Assembly (NCBI GenBank): GCA_947464995.1
Contig: CANHZG010000004.1
Coordinates: 1-40,420 of the forward strand
Length of the DNA stretch: 40,420 nt
Direction: 5' to 3'
Source: Comamonadaceae bacterium
Lineage (GTDB): Bacteria; Pseudomonadota; Gammaproteobacteria; Burkholderiales; Burkholderiaceae_C
Part shown: in pieces, positions 28,707 through 39,646 of the stretch
Numbering within the stretch: the first letter of the stretch is position 1
Layout: each line of letters begins with the position of its first letter
Notes under the pieces: model-generated
The model's database searches: none
Seen by the model: the letters and a program-made list of their open reading frames with translations, nothing else
What the model was told of the DNA's origin: nothing
Translations under genes and position numbers: made by a program

Positions 28707-30161
28707 ATGAAAAACTTTCTGAACTACATCAACGGCGAGTTTGTTGCCACCGACAAGACCTTCGAAAACCGCGCACCCGCCGACAACCACGTCTTGGGCC
28801 TGGTGCACGAGGCTGGGCAGGCCGAAGTCGATGCCGCAGTGCGCGCCGCCCGCGCCGCCCTGCACGGCGACTGGGGCCGCATGACGCTGGTCAAGCGCAC
28901 CGAGTTGCTGCACGCCGTGGCCGATGAGATCATCCGCCGCTCCGATGAGTTTTTGGAAGCCGAAATCGCCGACACCGGCAAGCCACGCAGCCTGGCGTCG
29001 CACATCGACATTCCCCGCGGTGCAGCCAATTTCAAGGTCTTTGCCGACATCGTGAAAAACGTGCCTGCTGAGAGCTTCGAGATGGCCACGCCCGACGGTG
29101 GCCAGGCCATCAACTACGCCACCCGCTCGCCGGTGGGTGTCGTGGGTGTGGTTTGCCCCTGGAACCTGCCGCTTTTGCTGATGACCTGGAAGGTCGGCCC
29201 TGCGCTGGCCTGTGGCAACACGGTGGTCGTTAAGCCCTCCGAAGAAACCCCGGCCACCGCCACGCTCCTGGGCGAGGTCATGAGCGCCGTGGGCATTCCG
29301 CCGGGCGTCTACAACGTGGTGCATGGCTTTGGCCCGCAGTCTGCCGGCGAATATTTGACCCGCCACCCCGGCGTTAACGCCATCACCTTCACGGGCGAGA
29401 CCCGCACCGGCGAAGCCATCATGGCTGCAGCGGCCAAAGGCGTGCGCCCTGTCTCGTTTGAGCTGGGTGGCAAAAACGCCGGTATTGTGTTTGCCGACGC
29501 CGACTTCGACAAAGCCATTGCTGGCATTACCCGCAGCGCTTTTGAGAACTGTGGCCAGGTCTGCCTGGGCACCGAGCGCGTCTACGTGCAGCGCCCGATT
29601 TTTGACAAATTTGTCGCGGCTCTTAAAGCCAAGGCCGAAGCCTTGAAAATTGGCCCACCCAACGCGCCTGGCGTTAACCTCGGCCCGCTGATATCGGCTG
29701 AACACAAGCAAAAAGTGCTTTCTTATTACAAAAAGGCAATCGACGCGGGCGCGACCCTGGTCACTGGCGGCGGCGTGCCCGATATGCCTGCTGAGCTGGC
29801 GCAAGGCCACTGGGTGCAGCCCACGATTTGGACCGGCCTGCCTGAGAGCTCTGCCGTGGTGCGCGAAGAGGTGTTTGGCCCTTGCTGCCATATTGCGCCC
29901 TTTGACACCGAGGAAGAAGTGATCGCCTTGGCCAATGCCACCGACTATGGCCTTGCCACCACCGTCTGGACCGAAAACCTGGGCTGTGCCCACCGCGTGG
30001 CCAAGCGGGTGGAGGTGGGTATTTGCTGGGTCAACAGCTGGTTCCTGCGCGACCTGCGCACCGCCTTTGGCGGCGCCAAGGCCTCGGGCATTGGCCGCGA
30101 AGGCGGCGTGCATTCGCTGGAGTTTTACACCGAGCTGCGCAACGTCTGCATCAAACTCTAA
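28707..30161 (+). CDS. dmpC: 2-hydroxymuconic semialdehyde dehydrogenase
   Basis: ALDH family: CPWNLPLLLMTWKVGPALACGNTVVVKPSE, FELGGKNAGIVFADADFD, ENCGQVCLGTERVYV; position in the meta pathway cluster. Confidence 0.94.
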   Translation: MKNFLNYINGEFVATDKTFENRAPADNHVLGLVHEAGQAEVDAAVRAARAALHGDWGRMTLVKRTELLHAVADEIIRRSDEFLEAEIADTGKPRSLASHIDIPRGAANFKVFADIVKNVPAESFEMATPDGGQAINYATRSPVGVVGVVCPWNLPLLLMTWKVGPALACGNTVVVKPSEETPATATLLGEVMSAVGIPPGVYNVVHGFGPQSAGEYLTRHPGVNAITFTGETRTGEAIMAAAAKGVRPVSFELGGKNAGIVFADADFDKAIAGITRSAFENCGQVCLGTERVYVQRPIFDKFVAALKAKAEALKIGPPNAPGVNLGPLISAEHKQKVLSYYKKAIDAGATLVTGGGVPDMPAELAQGHWVQPTIWTGLPESSAVVREEVFGPCCHIAPFDTEEEVIALANATDYGLATTVWTENLGCAHRVAKRVEVGICWVNSWFLRDLRTAFGGAKASGIGREGGVHSLEFYTELRNVCIKL

Positions 30162-30170
30162 AGGCAGACC

Positions 30171-31031
30171 ATGACCCAATCCAGCAACCCGGAAATCGGT
30201 AAGCGCGTTCGCACCGGCGCCTTCTTTAGCAATGTGCACGACCAAGGCAGCGGCCCGCCCGTGATGCTTTTGCATGGTTCTGGAGCCGGTGTCAGCGCCT
30301 GGGCCAACTGGCGGCTTTTGTTGCCGGTTCTGTCCAAGGGTAGGCGCGTCGTGGCCCCGGACTTGTTTGGCTTTGGCTACACCGACCGCCCGGCCGACGC
30401 CGGCAACAACGCGCACTACCGCATGGACGCCTGGGTGCAGCAAGCCGTTGACGTGCTCGACGCCTTGGGGCTGGAGCAGGCCGATGTGGTGGGCAATTCT
30501 TTTGGTGGCGCGCTGGCGCTGGCGCTGGCCATTGCGCACCCCACGCGGGTGCGCCGCCTGGTGCTCATGGGCAGCGTGGGCGTGCCCTTTGAAATCACAC
30601 CAGGGTTAGAAGCGGCTTGGGGCTACACGCCCTCGCTCGAGAATATGCGCCGCTTGCTGGACGTCTTTGCCTTTGACCGCAGCCGCGTGACCGACGAACT
30701 AGCGCAGCTGCGCTACCAGGCCAGCATCCAGCCGGGCTTTCAGGAGTCCTTTGGCGCCATGTTTCCGGCCCCGCGCCAACGCTGGGTAGACGCCATGGTC
30801 AGCCCGGAGCACGCCATTCGCGCATTGCCGCATCACACCTTGGTGGTGCACGGGCGCGAGGACGCGGTCATTCCCGTGGCTACTTCGCTGGCGCTGGCGC
30901 AGCACATTCCGCGCTCGCAGCTGCACGTGTTTGGCCAGTGCGGCCACTGGACGCAAATTGAACACGCGGCCCGCTTTGCGCAGTTGCTGGAAAACTTCTT
31001 TGCCGAGGCCGACGCCAGCGCGGCGGCCTGA
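30171..31031 (+). CDS. dmpD: 2-hydroxymuconic semialdehyde hydrolase (alpha/beta hydrolase)
   Basis: LLHGSGAGVSAWANWR, nucleophile elbow GNSFGGALALALA, FGQCGHWTQIEHAARF. Confidence 0.93.
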   Translation: MTQSSNPEIGKRVRTGAFFSNVHDQGSGPPVMLLHGSGAGVSAWANWRLLLPVLSKGRRVVAPDLFGFGYTDRPADAGNNAHYRMDAWVQQAVDVLDALGLEQADVVGNSFGGALALALAIAHPTRVRRLVLMGSVGVPFEITPGLEAAWGYTPSLENMRRLLDVFAFDRSRVTDELAQLRYQASIQPGFQESFGAMFPAPRQRWVDAMVSPEHAIRALPHHTLVVHGREDAVIPVATSLALAQHIPRSQLHVFGQCGHWTQIEHAARFAQLLENFFAEADASAAA

Positions 31032-31084
31032 CAGGCCGCGACGCCAAGCCCGATTCATTTACCACCCGCAGGACCTCCAACCCC

Positions 31085-31867
31085 ATGCAAACTTCCCTGA
31101 TCGAAACCCTTGGCGACGAGCTCTACCACGCCATGTCAACCCAGACCGTGGTCGAGCCGCTCACCACCCGCTACCCCGATATCACCATCGAAAACGCGTA
31201 CCACATCCAGCAGCGCATGCTTTCGCGCCGCCTGCAGGCGGGCGAGCGCGTGGTGGGCAAGAAGATTGGCGTCACCTCGGCGGCGGTAATGAACATGCTG
31301 GGCGTGTACCAGCCCGACTTTGGCTACCTGCTTGACGGCATGATTTACAACGAAGGCCAGTCGATCGACACCCGCACCCTGATCCAACCCAAGGCCGAGG
31401 GTGAGATTGCCTTCATCCTGAAAAAAGACCTGATAGGCCCCGGCATCAGCAACGCCGACGTGCTGGCCGCCACCGAGTGCGTGATGCCTTGCTTTGAAAT
31501 TGTGGACTCGCGCATCCGCGACTGGAAGATCAAGATTCAAGATACCGTGGCTGACAACGCCTCCTGTGGCGTGTTTGTGCTGGGCGACTGCGCGGTCGAT
31601 CCGCGCCGGGTGGACCTGTCCACCTGCGGCATGGTGCTGGAGAAGAACGGCGACATCATAGGCACCGGCGCTGGCGCTGCTGCCTTGGGCTCACCGGTGA
31701 ATTCGGTGGCCTGGCTGGCCAACACCCTGGGGCGCTTGGGTATTGGCCTCAAGGCTGGCGAAGTCATTCTCTCGGGCGCGCTGGCCGCTATGCACCCGGT
31801 CAAGGCAGGGGACAACTTCCGCGTTTCCATCGGCGGCCTGGGCAGCTGCTCGGTGCGCTTTGTTTGA
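31085..31867 (+). CDS. dmpE: 2-oxopent-4-enoate hydratase
   Basis: 260 aa, hydratase/decarboxylase family: RVVGKKIGVTSAAVMNMLGVYQPDFGYL, EGEIAFILKKDL, GAGAAALGSPVNSVAWLANTLG. Confidence 0.92.
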   Translation: MQTSLIETLGDELYHAMSTQTVVEPLTTRYPDITIENAYHIQQRMLSRRLQAGERVVGKKIGVTSAAVMNMLGVYQPDFGYLLDGMIYNEGQSIDTRTLIQPKAEGEIAFILKKDLIGPGISNADVLAATECVMPCFEIVDSRIRDWKIKIQDTVADNASCGVFVLGDCAVDPRRVDLSTCGMVLEKNGDIIGTGAGAAALGSPVNSVAWLANTLGRLGIGLKAGEVILSGALAAMHPVKAGDNFRVSIGGLGSCSVRFV

Positions 31868-31924
31868 GTTGCATCGTCAAATTGGCTGCGCTTACTTATT
31901 TAGCTTTTAACTTACAGAGTCTTC

Positions 31925-32848
31925 ATGAAAAAAATCAAATGCGCCCTGATCGGGCCCGGCAACATTGGCACCGACCTGCTGGCCAAGTTGCAACGCAGCC
32001 CGGTGCTCGAGCCGGTGTGGATGGTGGGCATTGACCCCGAGTCCGACGGCCTCAAGCGTGCCCGCGAAATGGGCATCAAAACCACCGCCGAAGGCGTGGA
32101 CGGTTTGCTGCCCCACGTGTTGGCCGACGGTGTGCAGATCGCCTTTGACGCCACCAGCGCCTATGTGCATGCCGAGAACTCGCGCAAGCTCAATGCTCTG
32201 GGCGTGCTCATGATTGACCTGACCCCTGCGGCCATCGGCCCATTTTGCGTGCCACCGGTCAACCTGATGGAGCAACTGGGCAAGGGCGAGATGAACGTCA
32301 ACATGGTCACCTGCGGTGGCCAGGCCACCATTCCCATGGTCGCAGCGGTCAGCCGGGTGCAGCCTGTGGCTTATGGCGAGATTGTGGCCACCGTGTCGAG
32401 CCGCTCAGTGGGGCCGGGCACGCGCAAAAATATCGACGAATTCACCCGCACTACCGCTGGTGCCGTGGAAAAAGTCGGTGGCGCCAAGAAGGGCAAGGCC
32501 ATCATCATCATTAACCCGGCCGAGCCCCCGCTGATGATGCGCGACACGGTGCACTGCCTGACCGAGACCACGCCCGACCAGGAAAAAATCACCGCCTCGA
32601 TCCACCAGATGCTTGCCGAGGTGCAAAAGTACGTGCCCGGCTACCGCCTGGTCAATGGTCCGGTGTTTGACGGCAACCGCGTCTCGGTGTTCCTCGAAGT
32701 CGAGGGCCTGGGCGACTACCTGCCCAAGTACGCGGGCAACCTCGACATCATGACCGCTGCTGCGGCCCGCACCGCCGAGATGTTCGCCGAAGAAATCATC
32801 GCTGGCCGGCTTACGCTGCAAAACAGCGCCGAGCCCGCACTTGCCTGA
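31925..32848 (+). CDS. dmpF: Acetaldehyde dehydrogenase (acylating)
   Basis: [85 protein letters not shown]. Confidence 0.97.
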   Translation: MKKIKCALIGPGNIGTDLLAKLQRSPVLEPVWMVGIDPESDGLKRAREMGIKTTAEGVDGLLPHVLADGVQIAFDATSAYVHAENSRKLNALGVLMIDLTPAAIGPFCVPPVNLMEQLGKGEMNVNMVTCGGQATIPMVAAVSRVQPVAYGEIVATVSSRSVGPGTRKNIDEFTRTTAGAVEKVGGAKKGKAIIIINPAEPPLMMRDTVHCLTETTPDQEKITASIHQMLAEVQKYVPGYRLVNGPVFDGNRVSVFLEVEGLGDYLPKYAGNLDIMTAAAARTAEMFAEEIIAGRLTLQNSAEPALA

Positions 32849-32866
32849 ATCCCACCGAGAACCACT

Positions 32867-33910
32867 ATGACACTACTGGGTAAAAAAATCACCGTCCACG
32901 ACATGACGCTGCGCGACGGCATGCACCCCAAGCGCCATTTGATGACGCTCGAGCAAATGAAGAGCATTGCCTGCGGCCTGGACGTTGCTGGTGTGCCGCT
33001 GATCGAAGTTACCCATGGCGACGGCCTGGGTGGCAGCTCGGTCAACTACGGCTTTCCAGCCCATACCGACGAGCAATACCTGGGCGCCGTGATTCCTCTA
33101 ATGCAGCAGGCCAAGGTCTCGGCCCTGTTGATTCCAGGCATCGGCACCGTGGACCATCTGCTCATGGCCAAAGACTTGGGCGTGGGCACCATCCGCGTGG
33201 CCACCCATTGCACTGAGGCGGACGTCTCGGAGCAGCACATCAGCAAGGCGCGCGCGCTGGGCCTGGACACCGTGGGGTTCCTGATGATGGCGCACATGGC
33301 CAGCCCCGAGAAGCTGGTCAGCCAGGCGCTGCTCATGCAAAGCTATGGCGCCAACTGCATTTACGTCACCGACTCGGCTGGCTACATGCTGCCCGACGAT
33401 GTGACCGTCCGCCTGGCGGCCGTACGAGATGCCATCAAGCCCGAGACCGAGCTGGGTTTTCACGGCCACCACAATATGGCCATGGGCATTGCCAATTCAC
33501 TTGCGGCTGTGGCTGCGGGCGCCAACCGCATTGACGCCGCTGCCGCAGGTTTGGGCGCGGGAGCGGGCAACACGCCGATGGAGGTGCTGATTGCCGTCTG
33601 CGCACGCATGGGCATTGAGACCGGCGTGGACGTATTCAAGATCCAGGACGTGGCCGAAGACCTGGTCGTTCCCATCATGGACCACATCATCCGCATCGAT
33701 CGCGACTCGCTCACCCTGGGCTATGCCGGCGTGTATTCCAGCTTTTTGCTGTTTGCCAAGCGCGCAGGAGCCAAGTACGGTGTCCCCTCGCGCGACCTGC
33801 TGGTCGAACTGGGTCGCCGCGGCATGGTCGGCGGCCAGGAAGACATGATTGAAGACACCGCCATGACCATGGTCCGCAACCGCAACACCACCCAGAAGGC
33901 AGCCGCATGA
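32867..33910 (+). CDS. dmpG: 4-hydroxy-2-oxovalerate aldolase
   Basis: [82 protein letters not shown]. Confidence 0.97.
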   Translation: MTLLGKKITVHDMTLRDGMHPKRHLMTLEQMKSIACGLDVAGVPLIEVTHGDGLGGSSVNYGFPAHTDEQYLGAVIPLMQQAKVSALLIPGIGTVDHLLMAKDLGVGTIRVATHCTEADVSEQHISKARALGLDTVGFLMMAHMASPEKLVSQALLMQSYGANCIYVTDSAGYMLPDDVTVRLAAVRDAIKPETELGFHGHHNMAMGIANSLAAVAAGANRIDAAAAGLGAGAGNTPMEVLIAVCARMGIETGVDVFKIQDVAEDLVVPIMDHIIRIDRDSLTLGYAGVYSSFLLFAKRAGAKYGVPSRDLLVELGRRGMVGGQEDMIEDTAMTMVRNRNTTQKAAA

Positions 33911-34695
33911 AACTCGACCTCGCCACCATTGCCGCATTGGCCGAACGGCTGGAAAACTGTGAACTGCAAGCGCAGGACACGACCAAAATAACCGACGAAT
34001 ATCCTGACATGGACTGGGACGACGCCTACGCCATCCAAGACGAGTTGCGCAGGCGAAAAATTGTGCGCGGTTCGCGCATCGTCGGCCTCAAGGCCGGCTT
34101 GACCTCGCACGCCAAGATGAAGCAAATGGGCGTGAGCACCCCGGTGTTTGGCTTCATGGCCGACTATTACGCGGTGCCCGATGGCGGCGAATGCCGCATG
34201 AGCGAGCTGATCCACCCCAAGGTCGAGCCCGAAATTGCCTTTGTCACCAAAACCGAGCTGCGTGGCCCCGGCTGCCACATCGGCAGCGTGCTGGCGGCCA
34301 CAGACTTTGTGATGCCCGGCATTGAGGTGATCGACAGCCGCTACCGCGACTTCAAATTTGACCTGAAAAGCGTGGTGGCAGACAACACCTCGGCCGTGCG
34401 ATTTGTGGTGGGCGGCCAGCCGATGGGCGTATCGGGCGTGGACCTGCGCACCGTGGGCATCGTGCTCGAGAAGAACGGTCTGCCTGTGGCCTTTGGCGCC
34501 GGTGCGGCGGTGCTGGGCCATCCGGCAGCGGCCATTGCCATGCTGGCCAACCACCTTGGCGCACGCGGACAGTGCATTCCGGCGGGCAGCCTGATTTTGT
34601 CGGGCGGCATTACCGAAGCCGTATCTGTTCAAGCCGGGGACAACGTCACTCTGCGCGTTCAAGGCATGGGAAGCACCAGCCTGCGTTTTGTGTAA
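33907..34695 (+). CDS. dmpH: 4-oxalocrotonate decarboxylase
   Basis: 262 aa; [46 protein letters not shown]; homologous to dmpE, in dmpH position. Confidence 0.93.
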   Translation: MKLDLATIAALAERLENCELQAQDTTKITDEYPDMDWDDAYAIQDELRRRKIVRGSRIVGLKAGLTSHAKMKQMGVSTPVFGFMADYYAVPDGGECRMSELIHPKVEPEIAFVTKTELRGPGCHIGSVLAATDFVMPGIEVIDSRYRDFKFDLKSVVADNTSAVRFVVGGQPMGVSGVDLRTVGIVLEKNGLPVAFGAGAAVLGHPAAAIAMLANHLGARGQCIPAGSLILSGGITEAVSVQAGDNVTLRVQGMGSTSLRFV

Positions 34696-34725
34696 ATACA
34701 CCTCTATTTCCAACGGAGAATTCCT

Positions 34726-34917
34726 ATGCCATTTGCCCAAATTTACATGCTCGAAGGCCGTACCGAAGAACAAAAGCGCGCCGTTATTGAAAAGGTCACC
34801 CAGGCCCTGGTCGAGGCGGTGGGTGCTCCGGTCAATACCGTGCGCGTGTTAATCCAAGACGTTCCGAAAACCAACTGGGGCATTGCAGGCGTCAGCGCCA
34901 AAGACCTCGGGCGGTAA
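34726..34917 (+). CDS. dmpI: 4-oxalocrotonate tautomerase
   Basis: 63 aa beginning Met-Pro (catalytic Pro1): MPFAQIYMLEGRTEEQKRAVIEKVTQALVEAVG...GIAGVSAKDLGR. Confidence 0.94.
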   Translation: MPFAQIYMLEGRTEEQKRAVIEKVTQALVEAVGAPVNTVRVLIQDVPKTNWGIAGVSAKDLGR

Positions 34918-35069
34918 AAACGCCCGTCACACGCAGGGCGGGGAACCCTGTTTTGATGCAGGTCAACGCATTCGCAATGAAAGCGAGGCCGCTGTCCGGG
35001 TTGTGCCCGGCGGTGACGGCCCTGCGGTTTATGATCAGTGAACCGCTCACCCGCTTTTTTATCCCCAAA

Positions 35070-35990
35070 ATGACAAAACGCTTAATAAGGCAATTGCTAT
35101 GCGTCGCCGTGCTCATGGCAGCGGCATCGTCGGCAGTGCTGGCCCAAAGCAACACAAATACCGCCGCCGCAAGCCCCGAGACGCCCGTTGTCAAAACTTC
35201 GGCGAAGGCAAACTTTGATCGCGCACTCGGTCAAGAAGGCAACTGGTATTTCTCATGGGGTTATAGCCGCCAGCAATATGCGCCCTCGGATATCCATGTT
35301 TCCCAGCCGACGTTGGGCAATGATTTCACTGTTCGTCAGGCCTCGGCAGGGGACTATCCGGCAAGCTTTCAGGAGACGCTGGACTCGATTGCCAACCTGG
35401 ATTTCACCACCCCCCAAGAAAATATCCGCATTGGCCGGTTTATGAACCCGGAGAAAACCTTTGCTATTGAGTTTTCGCTAGACCACAGCAAATACAACAC
35501 TGATCTCAACCAAACGGCTGCAGTCACTGGAACCATAAACAACCAGGCTGTCAACACGAATATGGCGCTTAACGCGCAGAACTTTAGTTATGCGCTGCAC
35601 AACGGCCTGAACCACCTGATGATCAATGCCGTGTGGTTGCACCACCTGGCCGGACCGTATAGGCAGCCCGGAGATTTGCAATTGATCAGCCGCGTTGGTG
35701 CAGGTATTTTGTTGCCGCACGCGGACAATACCATTTTGGGCTCACCAAACCAGGTGGGTCCCAAGAACCAAAACGTATGTTGCTTTGCGAGCAACGATTG
35801 GTGGCAGGTCAACGGCTGGACTGCCGGCGTCGAAGTGGGTGTGCGCTACACCGTGTACAAGTCGATATACCTCGAATTGACCTCCAAATTGGCCTACGGC
35901 GCGCTGCGTGGCGTACCGGTTTATCTGGGTTCGGCGGACCAGACGATTTGGATGTCCGAGCAGGTGCTTTCCACCGGATTTTTGTTTTAG
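35070..35990 (+). CDS. Putative outer-membrane beta-barrel protein of unknown function
   Basis: Signal peptide (MTKRLIRQLLCVAVLMAAASSAVLAQ), alternating aromatic/Gly strands, terminal ...STGFLF with C-terminal Phe. Confidence 0.65.
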   Translation: MTKRLIRQLLCVAVLMAAASSAVLAQSNTNTAAASPETPVVKTSAKANFDRALGQEGNWYFSWGYSRQQYAPSDIHVSQPTLGNDFTVRQASAGDYPASFQETLDSIANLDFTTPQENIRIGRFMNPEKTFAIEFSLDHSKYNTDLNQTAAVTGTINNQAVNTNMALNAQNFSYALHNGLNHLMINAVWLHHLAGPYRQPGDLQLISRVGAGILLPHADNTILGSPNQVGPKNQNVCCFASNDWWQVNGWTAGVEVGVRYTVYKSIYLELTSKLAYGALRGVPVYLGSADQTIWMSEQVLSTGFLF

Positions 35991-37690
35991 GCCATCGCCC
36001 GTGCGCGGATGCCGCTCAAGGTTGATCCAGCACTGATCTGCTCGGGGTTGGTCAGCACATGGATGAGGGTAGGGCGGTCGGCTTTGAAACCTTGAAGCAC
36101 GGCTTGCACCAGCGCTGCGGGTTGGTCGACGCGCAAGCCGTAGGCGCCAAATGCGTGGGCCAGGGCTACAAAGTCGGGGTTGTGCAGTGCGGTTCCGTAG
36201 ACGCGCTGCGGAAAGAATTTTTCTTGGTGCATGCGAATCGTGCCGTACATCTGGTTGTCAAACACCAACACCACGATGGGCAGCGCAAGGTGTACGGCGG
36301 TGGCCAGTTCGTGGCTGCTCATCATGAAGCAGCCGTCGCCTGCCAGGCACAACACGTCGCGTTGTGGGTGTGCGAGTTTGGCACCTATGGCCGCTGGCAG
36401 GCCGTAGCCCATGGCGCCGCTGGTGGGCGCAATCTGACTACCAAAGCTGCGATGCCTAAAGTAGCGGTGCGCCCAGGTGGTGTAGTTGCCCGCGCCGCTG
36501 CAAATCACCACGTCCGCTGGAAGCTGATCGCGTAGCAGGCCCCAGGTTTGTGCCAGGTCTACCGCAGCCAACGGGTCTGGGATTGCCTGCGGTGGGGGAA
36601 TGGCTGTGAATTTTTCAAAATCCTTGCGCATGGCTTGCACCTGGGGCCGAAGGCGCTGGCGCAGCGGCGCTTGCAGGGGTAGCGCCGCCAGGGCGCGGGC
36701 CAGCTCGGGCATGGTTGCCAGTAAGGCCAAGTCGGGGCGGTACAAATGGCCCAGGTCTTGCGCCTCGGGTAGGACGTGCACCAGCTTTTGCTGGGGCTGG
36801 GGAATGTCGATCAGCGTGTAGCCCGCGCTGGGCACCTCGCCCAAGCGTGCGCCCAATAGCACCAGCAGGTCCGCTGCTTTTACCGCTTTGTGCAGGGCGG
36901 CGTCCGCGCCCAAGCCCAACACGCCTACGTAATGCGGGTCTTCGTTGTCAAACAGGTCTTGGCGCCGGAAGGAACACGCCACGGGCAAGCCGCTAGCATG
37001 GACAAAAGTACGCAGGTCCTGCACGGCCTGGGCAGTCCAGCCGCTGCCGCCCACAACCAGTAAGGGGCGCTGGGCGGTGGCCAGCATGTCCATCAGTTGC
37101 GCCAGATCGGGCGCTGAAGGCGTGGCGCGCACCGGCGCAGCGGCTTGCACAGGACGTACCGGGGCAATCGCTGCCCCGCTGAGCATGTCTTCTGGCAGGG
37201 CCAGCACCACTGGGCCGCGCCGGCCAGCCATTGCCACATGAAAGGCGTGGCTCACCATCTCAGGCATGCGGCTGGCGTCGTCCACCTGCGCCACCCATTT
37301 GCTGATGGGTGCAAACATGCTTCGGTAATCGACCTCTTGAAACGCGGCGCGCTCCATAAACCCCCGCCCCACCTGACCGATAAACAAAATCACCGGCGTG
37401 GCGTCCTGGTGCGCGGTATGCAAACCAATGGTGGCCTGGGCCGCGCCAGGTGCGCGCGTCACAAAGCAAATGCCGGGGCGTCCTGTTGCTTTGGCATGTG
37501 CCTCGGCCATGAACATGGCCGATCCCTCGTGACGGCAAACCACCAGATGAATGGAGTCGCGGTGCGCGTACATAGAGTCCATCGCGGCCAAAAAACTCTC
37601 GCCGGGCACGCAAAACACGGTGTTTACGCCCTGGGCAATCAAGGCGTCGATGAGCAAACTGGCGCCTGTCGGCGGTGGGGTTGGGGTCAT
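35987..37690 (-). CDS. Thiamine-pyrophosphate-dependent enzyme (acetolactate synthase large-subunit-like)
   Basis: FCVPGESFLAAMDSMY, CRHEGSAMFMAEAHAKATGRPGICFVTRAPG, TPP motif GDGCFMMSSHELATAVHLALPIVVLVFDN. Confidence 0.88.
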   Translation of the reverse strand: MTPTPPPTGASLLIDALIAQGVNTVFCVPGESFLAAMDSMYAHRDSIHLVVCRHEGSAMFMAEAHAKATGRPGICFVTRAPGAAQATIGLHTAHQDATPVILFIGQVGRGFMERAAFQEVDYRSMFAPISKWVAQVDDASRMPEMVSHAFHVAMAGRRGPVVLALPEDMLSGAAIAPVRPVQAAAPVRATPSAPDLAQLMDMLATAQRPLLVVGGSGWTAQAVQDLRTFVHASGLPVACSFRRQDLFDNEDPHYVGVLGLGADAALHKAVKAADLLVLLGARLGEVPSAGYTLIDIPQPQQKLVHVLPEAQDLGHLYRPDLALLATMPELARALAALPLQAPLRQRLRPQVQAMRKDFEKFTAIPPPQAIPDPLAAVDLAQTWGLLRDQLPADVVICSGAGNYTTWAHRYFRHRSFGSQIAPTSGAMGYGLPAAIGAKLAHPQRDVLCLAGDGCFMMSSHELATAVHLALPIVVLVFDNQMYGTIRMHQEKFFPQRVYGTALHNPDFVALAHAFGAYGLRVDQPAALVQAVLQGFKADRPTLIHVLTNPEQISAGSTLSGIRARAMA

Positions 37691-37903
37691 GACGATGGTG
37701 TTTCCAAGAAAGAATGGACAGGAAATAAATGGTCAGGCGATACGGGTTTGTACCCTGTATTGAGTATGCCTTGTGCGTTGATCGGCCTTCATAATGGCTT
37801 TTGTGTGCCACTCTGCGTGCTTCTTCCGGTGTTGCCGCTTGGCAACGAGCCTTGAGCGCAAGTCAATCTCAAAAACTGTTTACCCCCAAGCAGGAACATC
37901 ACC

Positions 37904-38911
37904 ATGAAAAAAATCACCTCGTTCGCACGTTCTTTGCTTTTGCCTCTGGCTGCCCTTGGCTTGGCTTTGGTAATGGGGCCGTCAAATGCCCAGAGCGCCT
38001 GGCCCAACAAGCCGGTGAAGATCGTGGTGCCGTTTGCACCTGGCGGCACTACCGACATTTTGGCCCGCGCGGTCGCGCCCGAACTCACAAAGGCGTTTGG
38101 CCAGTCTTTTGTGATTGAAAACCGGGCTGGGGCAGGTGGCAACATCGGGGCCGAGCAAGTGGCCAAGTCTGCGCCTGACGGCTACACCCTGTTGATGGGC
38201 ACCGTGGGCACCCACGGCATCAACAAGTCCCTGTTTGCCAAGCTGGCTTACGACCCACAAAAAGACTTTGCGCCCATTACCCTGGTGGCCGGGGTGCCCA
38301 ATGTGATGGTGATGAACGCGGAGCGGGCCAAAAGCCTGGGCATCAACTCGGTCCCCGATTTCATTGCCTACGCGCGCAAGCGCCCGGGCCAGTTGAACAT
38401 GGCGTCCAGCGGCAACGGCACGTCCATCCACCTGGCGGGCGAGTTGTTTAAGGCGTCGACGGGCATCTACATGACCCACATCCCCTACGGTGGCTCGGCG
38501 CCCGCGCTCGTGGGCCTGCTGTCCAACCAGGTCGACGTGATGTTTGACAACTTGCCATCGTCCATGGCCCTTATCAAGGCAGGCAAGCTCACAGCTTTTG
38601 CCGTGACCAGCGCCCAGCGTTCGGATGCCTTGCCCGATTTGCCCACGATTGCGGAGGCCGGACCGCTCAAGGGCTTCGAGGCCACCAGTTGGTTTGGCTT
38701 ATTGGCACCGGCTGGCACGCCGCAGGCGGTGGTCAACCGTCTGCAACAAGAAACCGCCAAAGCGCTCAATTCACCGGAGATCAAAGAAAGACTCTTGGCC
38801 CAAGGCGCCATTCCCAGCGGCAACACACCGCAGGAATTTGCCTTGCTGATTGACGCTGAGATTAAAAAATGGGCGGTAGTGGTCAAAACCTCTGGCGCCA
38901 AAGTGGAGTAA
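37904..38911 (+). CDS. Tripartite tricarboxylate transporter (Bug/TctC family) substrate-binding protein
   Basis: Signal peptide; [67 protein letters not shown] is characteristic. Confidence 0.95.
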   Translation: MKKITSFARSLLLPLAALGLALVMGPSNAQSAWPNKPVKIVVPFAPGGTTDILARAVAPELTKAFGQSFVIENRAGAGGNIGAEQVAKSAPDGYTLLMGTVGTHGINKSLFAKLAYDPQKDFAPITLVAGVPNVMVMNAERAKSLGINSVPDFIAYARKRPGQLNMASSGNGTSIHLAGELFKASTGIYMTHIPYGGSAPALVGLLSNQVDVMFDNLPSSMALIKAGKLTAFAVTSAQRSDALPDLPTIAEAGPLKGFEATSWFGLLAPAGTPQAVVNRLQQETAKALNSPEIKERLLAQGAIPSGNTPQEFALLIDAEIKKWAVVVKTSGAKVE

Positions 38912-38913
38912 GT

Positions 38914-38930
38914 CCCACCACCCTGGTGGG
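38914..38930 (+). terminator. Terminator-like hairpin after the TTT binding-protein gene
   Basis: CCCACCA-CCC-TGGTGGG perfect 7-bp stem three bases after the stop; no U-tract, so intrinsic termination is uncertain. Confidence 0.35.
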
Positions 38931-39129
38931 TAAGGGCGAACGCCATCTGGGGAAACCTCTATGGAAAACCATAAAACCATGCTTTTCCTCCAGAGAAATG
39001 GACGCAGAGACTGGTGTGTTAACGAGTAGGAGCAAACGGGGCAGCGCTGACCAGCTGCATCAAAGCTGAGAGCAATAAAGACTCACATAAAGTTGGTTTT
39101 GCTTTCTGGGCTTACTTTAAGGAAAACCT

Positions 39130-39420
39130 ATGTCCCATACTGTGATAGTTGAATTCCCATGCGCGCCGGGAAAGGGTCCAGAGTTTCTTTCTCTGCTTCT
39201 CACGGCCCTTGCCGATACCCGGGCATTTGAGGGTTGCCAGTTGATTGAGACCTATGTCGACCATGACAATTCGGACTTGATCGTCTTGTGGGAAAAATGG
39301 GTGCAGCGTAGCAACCAAGAGGCCTATATGGCTTGGCGGGCCGAAACAGGCATGATGGGCGTGATTGGCCCGTTTCTCAGCGGTCCGCCTCGATTCCTGC
39401 ACTTGAGTTCTGCTGACTGA
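39130..39420 (+). CDS. Antibiotic biosynthesis monooxygenase (ABM)-domain protein, putative quinol monooxygenase
   Basis: 96 aa; VIVEFPCAPGKGPEFLSLLLTALADTRAFEGCQLIETYVDHDNSDLIVLWEKWVQRSNQEAYMAWRAETGMM; preceded by AAGGA ribosome-binding site. Confidence 0.85.
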   Translation: MSHTVIVEFPCAPGKGPEFLSLLLTALADTRAFEGCQLIETYVDHDNSDLIVLWEKWVQRSNQEAYMAWRAETGMMGVIGPFLSGPPRFLHLSSAD

Positions 39421-39513
39421 AGTGAGAGCTAGAGCCAACCTGGCTTTGTGAAAGGCAGCCAGGAGTCGTGGCGAACTGCTGTTGGGTTACTTCTTGTTCG
39501 ATTTGTTTCTTAG

Positions 39514-39646
39514 GGACAAGGTCGCTGTCATCGGTTTCGTCACCGGTCAGCACCGACCCGAATACCCGTACTTTAGTAGCCCGGTGACTCAAGGCAACGG
39601 TACGAATGGCTTCGCGGTGGGTTTGCAGGGCAAGCGAGCGGCGCAT
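39514..39646 (-). pseudogene. Truncated MNT-type nucleotidyltransferase (MntA-like) remnant
   Basis: Minus-strand translation LQTHREAIRTVALSHRATKVRVFGSVLTGDETDDSDL matches the N-terminal GSxxxG...DSDxD core of MNT nucleotidyltransferases, then switches to unrelated sequence before the second catalytic Asp. Confidence 0.7.

Noticed and set aside
34921-34940. CGCCC...GGGCG hairpin after dmpI as operon terminator
   Set aside because: Only a 5-bp stem with no U-tract; insufficient evidence of termination.
38951-39128. GGAAAACC boxes upstream of the ABM-domain gene resembling the dmp operator arms
   Set aside because: The 39121 copy is part of the AAGGA ribosome-binding site and the 38963 copy lacks the extended CTA...TAG arms, so shared regulation is not supported.
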